Below are positions 48,601 to 61,500 of a stretch of 64,000 nt of DNA, one piece after another (position 1 is the stretch's first letter; each line of letters starts with the position of its first letter). The notes beneath the pieces are model-generated. The model worked only from the letters and a program-made list of their open reading frames with translations, did no database searches and was not told the DNA's origin. Both the position numbers and the translations under genes were made by a program. Source of the DNA: Liolophura sinensis (Eukaryota > Mollusca > Polyplacophora > Chitonida > Chitonidae); contig NW_027018118.1 in assembly GCF_032854445.1 (NCBI RefSeq), positions 1 through 64,000 on the forward strand. The letters are read 5' to 3'.

Positions 48601-51600
48601 AACTATGACAATCGCGACTGGTCATTACTATAATTGAACTTTTCATTATAAGTTATGTGCCCTTCGGTAGCCCAGACGACGTCAAATCTTTGGGCCAAGC
48701 CCATTTAACTCACCCAGCAGTTGTATTACTTCTAAGTCGAAGACAAACTCAATGTCTTTATCTACATGTAGAAAAACCACACCATTTGTATATAAAAAAA
48801 AACACAAGGTACTTGATACAGTCCGCTGTAAAAAGTACAATTGAACACTGACCCACATCAATAAGGTGCCAAAAAGATGCGCAATTGGGCCAGCATCTCC
48901 AGCTGTTGAAAAATTGCAAATTTCCTTGGTTTCCAATGGAGTAAGAGCCGTTGCTGGGCACGTGATCTTGACATCAATGATTATTCATTTGTGGCTACAG
49001 CCAAAAGTATTGGTCGGAGAGCAACGCGGTTTGCACCATTCGATTTCTCGTCAAAAAATTACGTCGATTAGCTCTTACCAGCAGCATTGGAACAGTTTTT
49101 CTACTTTTGGATTTTTGCCTGGTCTTTTTGCGAATTGAAATCGGCTACATTAACTATGTACAATCGCGACTGGTCATTACTATATTGAACTTTTCATTAT
49201 AAGTTATGTGCCCTTCGGTAGCCCAGACGACGTCAAATCTTTGGGCCAAGCCCATTTAACTCACCCAGCAGTTGTATTACTTCTAAGTCGAAGACAAACT
49301 CAATGTCTTTATCTACATGTAGAAAAACCACACCATTTGTATATAAAAAATACACAAGGTACTTTGATACAGTCCGCTGTAAAAAGTACAATTGAACACT
49401 GACCCACATCAATAAGGTGCCAAAAGATGCGCAATTGGGCCAGGCATCTCCAGCTGTTGAAAAATTGCAAATTTCCTTGGTTTCCATGGAGTAAGAGCCG
49501 TTGCTGGCACGTGATCTTGACATCAATGATTATTCCATTTGTGGCTACAGCCAAAAGTATTGGTCGGAGAGCAACGCGGTTTGCACCATTCGATTTCTCG
49601 TCAAAAGATACGTCGGATTAGCCTCTTACCAGCAGCATTGGAACAGTTTTTCACTTTTGGATTTTTGCCTGGTCTTTTTGCGAATTGAAATCGGCTACAT
49701 TAACTATGTACAATCGCGACTGGTCATTACTATATTCAACTTTTCATTATAAGTTATGTGCCCTTCGGTAGCCCAGACGACGTCAAATCTTTGGGCCAAG
49801 CCCATTTAACTCACCCAGCAGTTGTCTTACTTCTAAGTCGAAGACAAACTCAATGTCTTTATCTACATGTAGAAAAAACCACACCATTTGTATATAAAAA
49901 AAACACAAGGTACTTGATACAGTCCGCTGTAAAAAGTACAATTGAACACTGACCCACATCAATAAGGTGCCAAAAGATGCGCAAATTGGGCCAGCATCTC
50001 CAGCTGTTGAAAAATTGCAAATTTCTCTTGGTTTCCATGGAGTAAGAGCCGTTGCCGGGCCACGTGATCTTGACATCAATGATTATTCATTTGTGGCTAC
50101 AGCCAAAAGTATTGGTCGGAGAGCAACGCGGTTTGCACCATTCGATTTCTCATCAAAAAATACGTCGGATTAGCCTCTTACCAGCAGCATTGGAACAGTT
50201 TTTCCACTTTTGGATTTTTGCCTGGTATTTTTTTCTAATTGAAATCGCTACATTAACTATGTACAATCGCGACTGGTCATTACTATATTCAACTTTTCAT
50301 TATAAGTTATGTGCCCTTCGGTAGCCCAGACGACGTCAAATCTTTGGGCCAAGCCCATTAACTCACCCAGCAGTTGTCTTACTTCTAAGTCGAAGACAAA
50401 CTCAATGTCTTTATCTACATGTAGAAAAACCCACACCATTTGTATATAAAAAAAAACACAAGGTACTTGATACAGTCCGCTGTAAAAAGTACAATTGAAC
50501 ACTGACCCACATCAATAAGGTGCCAAAAGATGCGCAATTGGGCCAGGCATCTCCAGCTGTGAAAAATTGCAAATTTCCTTGGTTTCCATGGAGTAAGAGC
50601 CGTTGCTGGGCACGTGATCTTGACATCAATGATTATTCATTTGTGGCTACAGCCAAAAGTATTGGTCGGAGAGCAACGCGGTTTGCACCATTCGATTTCT
50701 CGTCAAAAGATACGTCGGATTAGCCTCTTACCAGCAGCATTGGAACAGTTTTTCTACTTTTGGATTTTTGCCTGGTCTTTTTGCAAATTGAAATCGGCTA
50801 CATTAACTATGGTACAATCGCGACTGGTCATTACTATATTCAACTTTTCATTATAAGTTATGTGCCCTTCGGTAGCCCAGACGACGTCAAATCTTTGGGC
50901 CAAGCCCATTTAACTCACCCAGCAGTTGTCTTACTTCTAAGTCGAAGACAAACTCAATGTCTTTATCTACATGTAGAAAAACCACACCATTTGTATATAA
51001 AAAAAACACAAGGTACTTGATACAGTCCGCTGTAAAAAGTACAATTGAACACTGACCCACATCAATAAGGTGCCAAAAGATGCGCAAATTGGGCCAGGCA
51101 TCTCCAGCTGTTGAAAAATTGCAAATTCCTTGGTTTCCATGGAGTAAGAGCCCGTTGCCGGGCACGTGATCTTGACATCAATGATTATTCATTGTGGCTA
51201 CAGCCAAAAGTATTGGTCGGAGAGCAACGCGGTTTGCACCATTCGATTTCTCGTCAAAAATACGTCGGATTAGCCTCTTACCAGCAGCATTGGAACAGTT
51301 TTCCACTTTTGGATTTTTGCCTGGTATTTTTTCTAATTGAAATCGGCTACATTAACCTATGTACAATCGCGACTGGTCATTACTATATTCAACTTTTCAT
51401 TATAAGTTATGTGCCCTTCGGTAGCCCAGACGACGTCAAATCTTTGGGCCAAGCCCATTTTAACTTACCCAGCAAATGTCTTACTTCTAAGTCGAAGACA
51501 AACTCAATGTCTTTATCTACATGTAGAAAAACCACACCATTTGTATATAAAAAAAACACAAGGTACTTGAACAGTCCGCTGTAAAAAGTACAATTGAACA

Positions 51601-54600
51601 CTGACCCACATCAATAAGGGGCCAAAAGATGCGCAATTGGGCCAGGCATCTCCCAGCTGTTGAAAAATTGCAAATTTCCTTGGTTTCCATGGAGTAAGAG
51701 CCGTTTGCTGGGCACGTGATCTTGACATCAATGATTATTCATTTGTGGCTACAGCCAAAAGTATTGGTCGGAGAGCAACGCGGTTTGCACCATTCGATTT
51801 CTCGTCAAAAAATACGTCGGATTAGCCTCTTACCAGCAGCATTGGAACAGTTTTTCTACTTTTGGATTTTTGCCTGGTCTTTTTGCGAATTGAAATCGGC
51901 TACATTAACTATGTACAATCGCGACTGGTCATTACTATATTGAACTTTTCATTATAAGTTATGTGCCCTTCGGTAGCCCAGACGACGTCAAATCTTTGGG
52001 CCAAGCCCATTTAACTCACCCAGCAGTTGTATTACTTCTAAGTCGAAGACAAACTCAATGTCTTTATCTACATGTAGAAAAACCACACCATTTGTATATA
52101 AAAAATACACAAGGTACTTGATACAGTCCGCTGTAAAAAGTACAATTGAACACTGACCCACATCAATAAGGTGCCAAAAGATGCGCAATTGGCCAGGCAT
52201 CTCCAGCTGTTGAAAATTGCAAATTCCTTGGTTTCCATGGAGTAAGAGCCGTTGCTGGCACGTGATCTTGACATCAATGATTATTCATTTGTGGCTACAG
52301 CCAAAAGTATTGGTCGAGAGCAACGCGGTTTGCACCATTCGATTCTCGTCAAAAGATACGTCGGATTAGCCTCTTACCAGCAGCATTGGAACAGTTTTTC
52401 CACTTTTGGATTTTTGCCTGGTCTTTTGCGAATTGAAATCGGCTACATTAACTATGTACAATCGCGACTGGTCATTACTATATTCAACTTTTCATTATAA
52501 GTTATGTGCCCTTCGGTAGCCCAGACGACGTCAAATCTTTGGGCCAAGCCCATTTAACTCACCCCAGCAGTTGTCTTACTTCTAAGTCGAAGACAAACTC
52601 AATGTCTTTATCTACATGTAGAAAACCACACCATTTGTATATAAAAAAAACACAGGTACTTGATACAGTCCGCTGTAAAAAGTACAATTGAACACTGACC
52701 CACATCAATAAGGTGCCAAAAGATGCGCAAATTGGGCCCAGGCATCTCAGCTGTTGAAAAATTGCAAATTTCCTTGGTTTCCATGGAGTAAGAGCCGTTG
52801 CCGGGCACGTGATCTTGACATCAATGATTATTCATTTGTGGCTACAGCCAAAAGTATTGGTCGGAGGAGCAACGCGGGTTTGCACCATTCGATTTCTCAT
52901 CAAAAAATACGTCGGATTAGCCTCTTACCAGCAGCATTGGAACAGTTTTTCCACTTTTGGATTTTTGCCTGTATTTTTTCTAATTGAAATCGGCTACATT
53001 AACTATGTACAATCGCGACTGGTCATTACTATATTCAACTTTTCATTATAAGTTATGTGCCCTTCGGTAGCCCAGACGACGTCAAATCTTTGGGCCAAGC
53101 CCATTTAACTCACCCAGCAGTTGTCTTACTTCTAGTCGAAGACAAACTCAATGTCTTTATCTACATGTAGAAAAACCCACACCATTTGTATATAAAAAAA
53201 ACACAAGGTACTTGATACAGTCCGCTGTAAAAAGTACAATTGAACACTGACCCACATCAATAAGGTGCCAAAAGATGCGCAATTGGGCCAGGCATCTCCA
53301 GCTGTTGAAAAATTGCAAATTTCCTTGGTTTCCATGGAGTAAGAGCCGTTGCTGGGCATGTGATCTTGACATCAATGATTATTCATTTTGTGGCTACAGC
53401 CAAAAGTATTGGTCGGAGAGCAACGCGGTTTGCACCATTCGATTTCTCGTCAAAAATACGTCGGATTAGCCTCTTACCAGCAGCATTGGAACAGTTTTTC
53501 CACTTTTGTATTTTTGCCTGGTATTTTTTCTAATTGAAATCGGCTACATTAACTATGTACAATCGCGACTGGTCATTACTATATTCAACTTTTCATTATA
53601 AGTTATGTGCCCTTCGGTAGCCCAGACGACGTCAAATCTTTGGGCCAAGCCCATTTAACTTACCCAGCAAATGTCTTACTTCTAAGTCGAAGACAAACTC
53701 AATGTCTTTATCTACATGTAGAAAAAACCACACCATTTGTATAAAAAAAACACAAGGTACTTGATACAGTCCGCTGTAAAAAGTACAATTGAACACTGAC
53801 CCACATCAATAAGGTGCCAAAAGATGCGCAATTGGGCCAGGCATCTCCAGCTGTTGAAAAATTGCAAATTTCCTTGGTTTCCATGGAGTAAGAGCCGTTG
53901 CTGGGCACGTGATCTTGACATCAATGATTATTCATTTGTGGCTACAGCCAAAAGTATTGGTCGGAGAGCAACGCGGTTTGCACCATTCGATTTCTCGTCA
54001 AAAAATACGTCGGATTAGCCTCTTACCAGCAGCATTGGAACAGTTTTTCTACTTTTGGATTTTTGCCTGGTCTTTTTGCGAATTGAAATCGGCTACATTA
54101 ACTATGTACAATCGCGACTGGTCATTACTATATTCAACTTTTCATTATAAGTTATGTGCCCTTCGGTAGCCCAGACGACGTCAAATCTTTGGGCCAAGCC
54201 CATTTAACTCACCCAGCAAATGTCTTACTTCTAAGTCGAAGACAAACTCAATGTCTTTATCTACATGTAGAAAAACCACACCATTTGTATACAAAAAAAA
54301 CACAAGGTACTTGATACAGTCCGCTGTAAAAAGTACAATTGAACACTGACCCACATCAATAAGGTGCCAAAAGATGCGCAATTGGGCCAGGCATCTCCAG
54401 CTGTTGAAAAATTGCAAATTTCCTTGGTTTCCATGGAGTAAGAGCCGTTGCTGGGCACGTGATCTTGACATCAATGATTATTCATTTGTGGCTACAGCCA
54501 AAAGTATTGGTCGGAGAGCAACGTGGTTTGCACCATTCGATTTCTCGTCAAAAAATACGTCGGATTAGCCTCTTACCAGCAGCATTGGAACAGTTTTTCT

Positions 54601-54830
54601 ACTTTTGGATTTTTGCCTGGTCTTTTTGCGAATTGAAATCGGCTACATTAACTATGTACAATCGCGACTGGTCATTACTATATTCAACTTTTCATTATAA
54701 GTTATGTGCCCTTCGGTAGCCCAGACGACGTCAAATCTTTGGGCCAAGCCCATTTAACTCACCCAGCAGTTGTCCTTACTTCTAAGTCGAAGACAAACTC
54801 AATGTCTTTATCTACATGTAGAAAAAACCA
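48600..54830. repeat. Second indel-rich stretch (about 11 monomers)
   Basis: Single-base gains and losses occur in almost every unit here, for example AAAAAGATGC near 48872, CCAATGGAG near 48934, ACTTTGATAC near 49363, GCGCAAATTGGG near 49980, TCTCTTGG near 50033, CGGAGGAGC near 52863, and two bases lost from the TATATA element near 53741. Unit lengths range from 543 to 553 bp. Beneath the noise, markers (GTTGTATTAC with AAATACAC, GCCGGG with CATCAAAAAA, AACTTACCC) repeat about every 2.75 kb, so a five-monomer order may exist. Clean units resume after about 54,830. Confidence 0.85.
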
Positions 54831-57800
54831 CACCATTTGTATACAAAAAAAACACAAGGTACTTGATACAGTCCGCTGTAAAAAGTACAATTGAACACTG
54901 ACCCACATCAATAAGGTGCCAAAAGATGCGCAATTGGGCCAGGCATCTCCAGCTGTTGAAAAATTGCAAATTTCCTTGGTTTCCATGGAGTAAGAGCCGT
55001 TGCTGGGCACGTGATCTTGACATCAATGATTATTCATTTGTGGCTACAGCCAAAAGTATTGGTCGGAGAGCAACGCGGTTTGCACCATTCGATTTCTCGT
55101 CAAAAAATACGTCGGATTAGCCTCTTACCAGCAGCATTGGAACAGTTTTTCTACTTTTGGATTTTTGCCTGGTCTTTTTGCGAATTGAAATCGGCTACAT
55201 TAACTATGTACAATCGCGACTGGTCATTACTATATTCAACTTTTCATTATAAGTTATGTGCCCTTCGGTAGCCCAGACGACGTCAAATCTTTGGGCCAAG
55301 CCCATTTAACTCACCCAGCAAATGTCTTACTTCTAAGTCGAAGACAAACTCAATGTCTTTATCTACATGTAGAAAAACCACACCATTTGTATATAAAAAA
55401 ATCACAAGGTACTTGATACAGTCCGCTGTAAAAAGTACAGTTGAACACTGACCCACATCAATAAGGTGCCAAAAGATGCGCAATTGGGCCAGGCATCTCC
55501 AGCTGTTGAAAAATTGCAAATTTCCTTGGTTTCCATGGAGTAAGAGCCGTTGCTGGGCACGTGATCTTGACATCAATAATTATTCATTTGTGGCTACAGC
55601 CAAAAGTATTGGTCGGAGAGCAACGCGGTTTGCACCATTCGATTTCTCGTCAAAAGATACGTCGGATTAGCCTCTTACCAGCAGCATTGGAACAGTTTTT
55701 CTACTTTTGGATTTTTGCCTGGTATTTTTTCTAATTGAAATCGGCTACATTAACTATGTACAATCGCGACTGGTCATTACTATATTCAACTTTTCATTAT
55801 AAGTTATGTGCCCTTCGGTAGCCCAGACGACGTCAAATCTTTGGGCCAAGCCCATTTAACTCACCCAGCAGTTGTCTTACTTCTAAGTCGAAGACAAACT
55901 CAATGTCTTTATCTACATGTAGAAAAACAACACCATTTGTATATAAAAAAAACACAAGGTACTTGATACAGTCCGCTGTAAAAAGTACAATTGAACACTG
56001 ACCCACATCAATAAGGTGCCAAAAGATGCGCAATTGGGCCAGGCATCTCCAGCTGTTGAAAAATTGCAAATTTCCTTGGTTTCCATGGAGTAAGAGCCGT
56101 TGCTGGGCACGTGATCTTGACATCAATGATTATTCATTTGTGGCTACAGCCAAAAGTATTGGTCGGAGAGCAACGCGGTAGGCACCATTCGATTTCTCGT
56201 CAAAAAATACGTCGGATTAGCCTCTTACCAGCAGCATTGGAACAGTTTTTCTACTTTTGGATTTTTGCCTGGTCTTTTTGCGAATTGAAATCGGCTACAT
56301 TAACTATGTACAATCGCGACTGGTCATTACTATATTCAACTTTTCATTATAAGTTATGTGCCCTTCGGTAGCCCAGACGACGTCAAATCTTTGGGCCAAG
56401 CCCATTTAACTCACCCAGCAAATGTCTTACTTCTAAGTCGAAGACAAACTCAATGTCTTTATCTACATGTAGAAAAACCACACCATTTGTATACAAAAAA
56501 AACACAAGGTACTTGATACAGTCCGCTGTAAAAAGTACAATTGAACACTGACCCACATCAATAAGGTGCCAAAAGATGCGCAATTGGGCCAGGCATCTCC
56601 AGCTGTTGAAAAATTGCAAATTTCCTTGGTTTCCATGGAGTAAGAGCCGTTGCTGGGCACGTGATCTTGACATCAATGATTATTCATTTGTGGCTACAGC
56701 CAAAAGTATTGGTCGGAGAGCAACGCGGTAGGCACCATTCGATTTCTCGTCAAAAAATACGTCGGATTAGCCTCTTACCAGCAGCATTGGAACAGTTTTT
56801 CTACTTTTGGATTTTTGCCTGGTCTTTTTGCGAATTGAAATCGGCTACATTAACTATGTACAATCGCGACTGGTCATTACTATATTCAACTTTTCATTAT
56901 AAGTTATGTGCCCTTCGGTAGCCCAGACGACGTCAAATCTTTGGGCCAAGCCCATTTAACTCACCCAGCAAATGTCTTACTTCTAAGTCGAAGACAAACT
57001 CAATGTCTTTATCTACATGTAGAAAAACCACACCATTTGTATATAAAAAAATCACAAGGTACTTGATACAGTCCGCTGTAAAAAGTACAGTTGAACACTG
57101 ACCCACATCAATAAGGTGCCAAAAGATGCGCAATTGGGCCAGGCATCTCCAGCTGTTGAAAAATTGCAAATTTCCTTGGTTTCCATGGAGTAAGAGCCGT
57201 TGCTGGGCACGTGATCTTGACATCAATAATTATTCATTTGTGGCTACAGCCAAAAGTATTGGTCGGAGAGCAACGCGGTTTGCACCATTCGATTTCTCGT
57301 CAAAAGATACGTCGGATTAGCCTCTTACCAGCAGCATTGGAACAGTTTTTCTACTTTTGGATTTTTGCCTGGTATTTTTTCTAATTGAAATCGGCTACAT
57401 TAACTATGTACAATCGCGACTGGTCATTACTATATTCAACTTTTCATTATAAGTTATGTGCCCTTCGGTAGCCCAGACGACGTCAAATCTTTGGGCCAAG
57501 CCCATTTAACTCACCCAGCAGTTGTCTTACTTCTAAGTCGAAGACAAACTCAATGTCTTTATCTACATGTAGAAAAACAACACCATTTGTATATAAAAAA
57601 AACACAAGGTACTTGATACAGTCCGCTGTAAAAAGTACAATTGAACACTGACCCACATCAATAAGGTGCCAAAAGATGCGCAATTGGGCCAGGCATCTCC
57701 AGCTGTTGAAAAATTGCAAATTTCCTTGGTTTCCATGGAGTAAGAGCCGTTGCTGGGCACGTGATCTTGACATCAATGATTATTCATTTGTGGCTACAGC

Positions 57801-58582
57801 CAAAAGTATTGGTCGGAGAGCAACGCGGTAGGCACCATTCGATTTCTCGTCAAAAAATACGTCGGATTAGCCTCTTACCAGCAGCATTGGAACAGTTTTT
57901 CTACTTTTGGATTTTTGCCTGGTCTTTTTGCGAATTGAAATCGGCTACATTAACTATGTACAATCGCGACTGGTCATTACTATATTCAACTTTTCATTAT
58001 AAGTTATGTGCCCTTCGGTAGCCCAGACGACGTCAAATCTTTGGGCCAAGCCCATTTAACTCACCCAGCAAATGTCTTACTTCTAAGTCGAAGACAAACT
58101 CAATGTCTTTATCTACATGTAGAAAAACCACACCATTTGTATATAAAAAAATCACAAGGTACTTGATACAGTCCGCTGTAAAAAGTACAGTTGAACACTG
58201 ACCCACATCAATAAGGTGCCAAAAGATGCGCAATTGGGCCAGGCATCTCCAGCTGTTGAAAAATTGCAAATTTCCTTGGTTTCCATGGAGTAAGAGCCGT
58301 TGCTGGGCACGTGATCTTGACATCAATGATTATTCATTTGTGGCTACAGCCAAAAGTATTGGTCGGAGAGCAACGCGGTTTGCACCATTCGATTTCTCGT
58401 CAAAAGATACGTCGGATTAGCCTCTTACCAGCAGCATTGGAACAGTTTTTCTACTTTTGGATTTTTGCCTGGTATTTTTTCTAATTGAAATCGGCTACAT
58501 TAACTATGTACAATCGCGACTGGTCATTACTATATTCAACTTTTCATTATAAGTTATGTGCCCTTCGGTAGCCCAGACGACG
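54181..58582. repeat. 1,650-bp trimer higher-order repeats
   Basis: Unit 55283 (AAATCACAAGG, TACAGTTG, CAATAATTATT, CAAAAGATAC), unit 55833 (AACAACACC, CGGTAGGCACC) and unit 56383 (GTATACAAA, CGGTAGGCACC) form a trimer. The first two members recur exactly 1,650 bp later (56933, 57483). The first recurs again at 58033 with CAATGATT restored. The order is A B C A B A', so one member was lost or replaced in the second round. Units 54181 and 54731 share GTATACAAA. Confidence 0.88.
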
Positions 58583-61500
58583 TCAAATCTTTGGGCCAAG
58601 CCCATTTAACTCACCCAGCAGTTGTCTTACTTCTAAGTCGAAGATAAACTCAATGTCTTTATCTACATGTAGAAAAACCACACCATTTGTATATAAAAAA
58701 AACACAAGGTACTTGATACAGTCCGCTGTAAAAAGTACAATTGAACACTGACCCACATCAATAAGGTGCCAAAAGATGCGCAATTGGGCCAGGCATCTCC
58801 AGCTGTTGAAAAATTGCAAATTTCCTTGGTTTCCATGGAGTAAGAGCCGTTGCTGGGCACGTGATCTTGACATCAATGATTATTCATTTGTGGCTACAGC
58901 CAAAAGTATTGGTCGGAGAGCAACGTGGTTTGCACCATTCGATTTCTCGTCAAAAAATACGTCGGATTAGCCTCTTACCAGCAGCATTGGAACAGTTTTT
59001 CCACTTTTGGATTTTTGCCTGGTATTTTTGCGAATTGAAATCGGCTACATTAACTATGTACAATCGCGACTGGTCATTACTATATTCAACTTTTCATTAT
59101 AAGTTATGTGCCCTTCGGTAGCCCAGACGACGTCAAATCTTTGGGCCAAGCCCATTTAACTCACCCAGCAGTTGTCTTACTTCTAAGTCGAAGACAAACT
59201 CAATGTCTTTATCTACATGTAGAAAAACCACACCATTTGTATATAAAAAAAACACAAGGTACTTGATACAGTCCGCTGTAAAAAGTACAATTGAACACTG
59301 ACCCACATCAATAAGGTGCCAAAAGATGCGCAATTGGGCCAGGCATCTCCAGCTGTTGAAAAATTGCAAATTTCCTTGGTTTCCATGGAGTAAGAGCCGT
59401 TGCTGGGCACGTGATCTTGACATCAATGATTATTCATTTGTGGCTACAGCCAAAAGTATTGGTCGGAGAGCAACGCGGTTTGCACCATTCGATTTCTCGT
59501 CAAAAGATACGTCGGATTAGCCTCTTACCAGCAGCATTGGAACAGTTTTTCTACTTTTGGATTTTTGCCTGGTCTTTTTGCGAATTGAAATCGGCTACAT
59601 TAACTATGTACAATCGCGACTGGTCATTACTATATTCAACTTTTCATTATAAGTTATGTGCCCTTCGGTAGCCCAGACGACGTCAAATCTTTGGGCCAAG
59701 CCCATTTAACTCACCCAGCAGTTGTCTTACTTCTAAGTCGAAGACAAACTCAATGTCTTTATCTACATGTAGAAAAACCACACCATTTGTATATAAAAAA
59801 AACACAAGGTACTTGATACAGTCCGCTGTAAAAAGTACAATTGAACACTGACCCACATCAATAAGGTGCCAAAAGATGCGCAATTGGGCCAGGCATCTCC
59901 AGCTGTTGAAAAATTGCAAATTTCCTTGGTTTCCATGGAGTAAGAGCCGTTGCTGGGCACGTGATCTTGACATCAATGATTATTCATTTGTGGCTACAGC
60001 CAAAAGTATTGGTCGGAGAGCAACGTGGTTTGCACCATTCGATTTCTCGTCAAAAAATACGTCGGATTAGCCTCTTTCCAGCAGCATTGGAACAGTTTTT
60101 CCACTTTTGGATTTTTGCCTGGTCTTTTTGCGAATTGAAATCGGCTACATTAACTATGTACAATCGCGACTGGTCATTACTATATTCAACTTTTCATTAT
60201 AAGTTATGTGCCCTTCGGTAGCCCAGACGACGTCAAATCTTTGGGCCAAGCCCATTTAACTCACCCAGCAGTTGTCTTACTTCTAAGTCGAAGACAAACT
60301 CAATGTCTTTATCTACATGTAGAAAAACCACACCATTTGTATACAAAAAAAAAACACAAGGTACTTGATACAGTCCGCTGTAAAAAGTACAATTGAACAC
60401 TGACCCACATCAATAAGGTGCCAAAAGATGCGCAATTGGGCCAGGCATCTCCAGCTGTTGAAAAATTGCAAATTTCCTTGGTTTCCATGGAGTAAGAGCC
60501 GTTGCTGGGCACGTGATCTTGACATCAATGATTATTCATTTGTGGCTACAGCCAAAAGTATTTGTCGGAGAGCAACGCGGTAGGCACTATTCGATTTCTC
60601 GTCAAAAAATACGTCGGATTAGCCTCTTACCAGCAGCATTGGAACAGTTTTTCTACTTTTGGATTTTTGCCTGGTCTTTTTGCGAATTGAAATCGGCTAC
60701 ATTAACTATGTACAATCGCGACTGGTCATTACTATATTCAACTTTTCATTATAAGTTATGTGCCCTTCGGTAGCCCAGACGACGTCAAATCTTTGGGCCA
60801 AGCCCATTTAACTCACCCAGCAAATGTCTTACTTCTAAGTCGAAGACAAACTAAATGTCTTTATCTACATGTAGAAAAACAACACCATTTGTATATAAAA
60901 AAAACACAAGGTACTTGATACAGTCCGCTGTAAAAAGTACAATTGAACACTGACCCACATCAATAAGGTGCCAAAAGATGCGCAATTGGGCCAGGCATCT
61001 CCAGCTGTTGAAAAATTGCAAATTTCCTTGGTTTCCATGGAGTAAGAGCCGTTGCTGGGCACGTGATCTTGACATCAATGATTATTCATTTGTGGCTACA
61101 GCCAAAAGTATTGGTCGGAGAGCAACGCGGTTTGCACCATTCGATTTCTCGTCAAAAAATACGTCGGATTAGCCTCTTACCAGCAGCATTGGAACAGTTT
61201 TTCCACTTTTGGATTTTTGCCTGGTATTTTTGCGAATTGAAATCGGCTACATTAACTATGTACAATCGCGACTGGTCATTACTATATTCAACTTTTCATT
61301 ATAAGTTATGTGCCCTTCGGTAGCCCAGACGACGTCAAATCTTTGGGCCAAGCCCATTTAACTCACCCAGCAGTTGTCTTACTTCTAAGTCGAAGACAAA
61401 CTCAATGTCTTTATCTACATGTAGAAAAACCACACCATTTGTATATAAAAAAAACACAAGGTACTTGATACAGTCCGCTGTAAAAAGTACAATTGAACAC

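Noticed and set aside
51111-51584. 157-codon plus-strand open frame, the longest in the window
   Set aside because: It exists only because single-base indels in the 48.6-54.8 kb patch join frames that are separate in all clean units.
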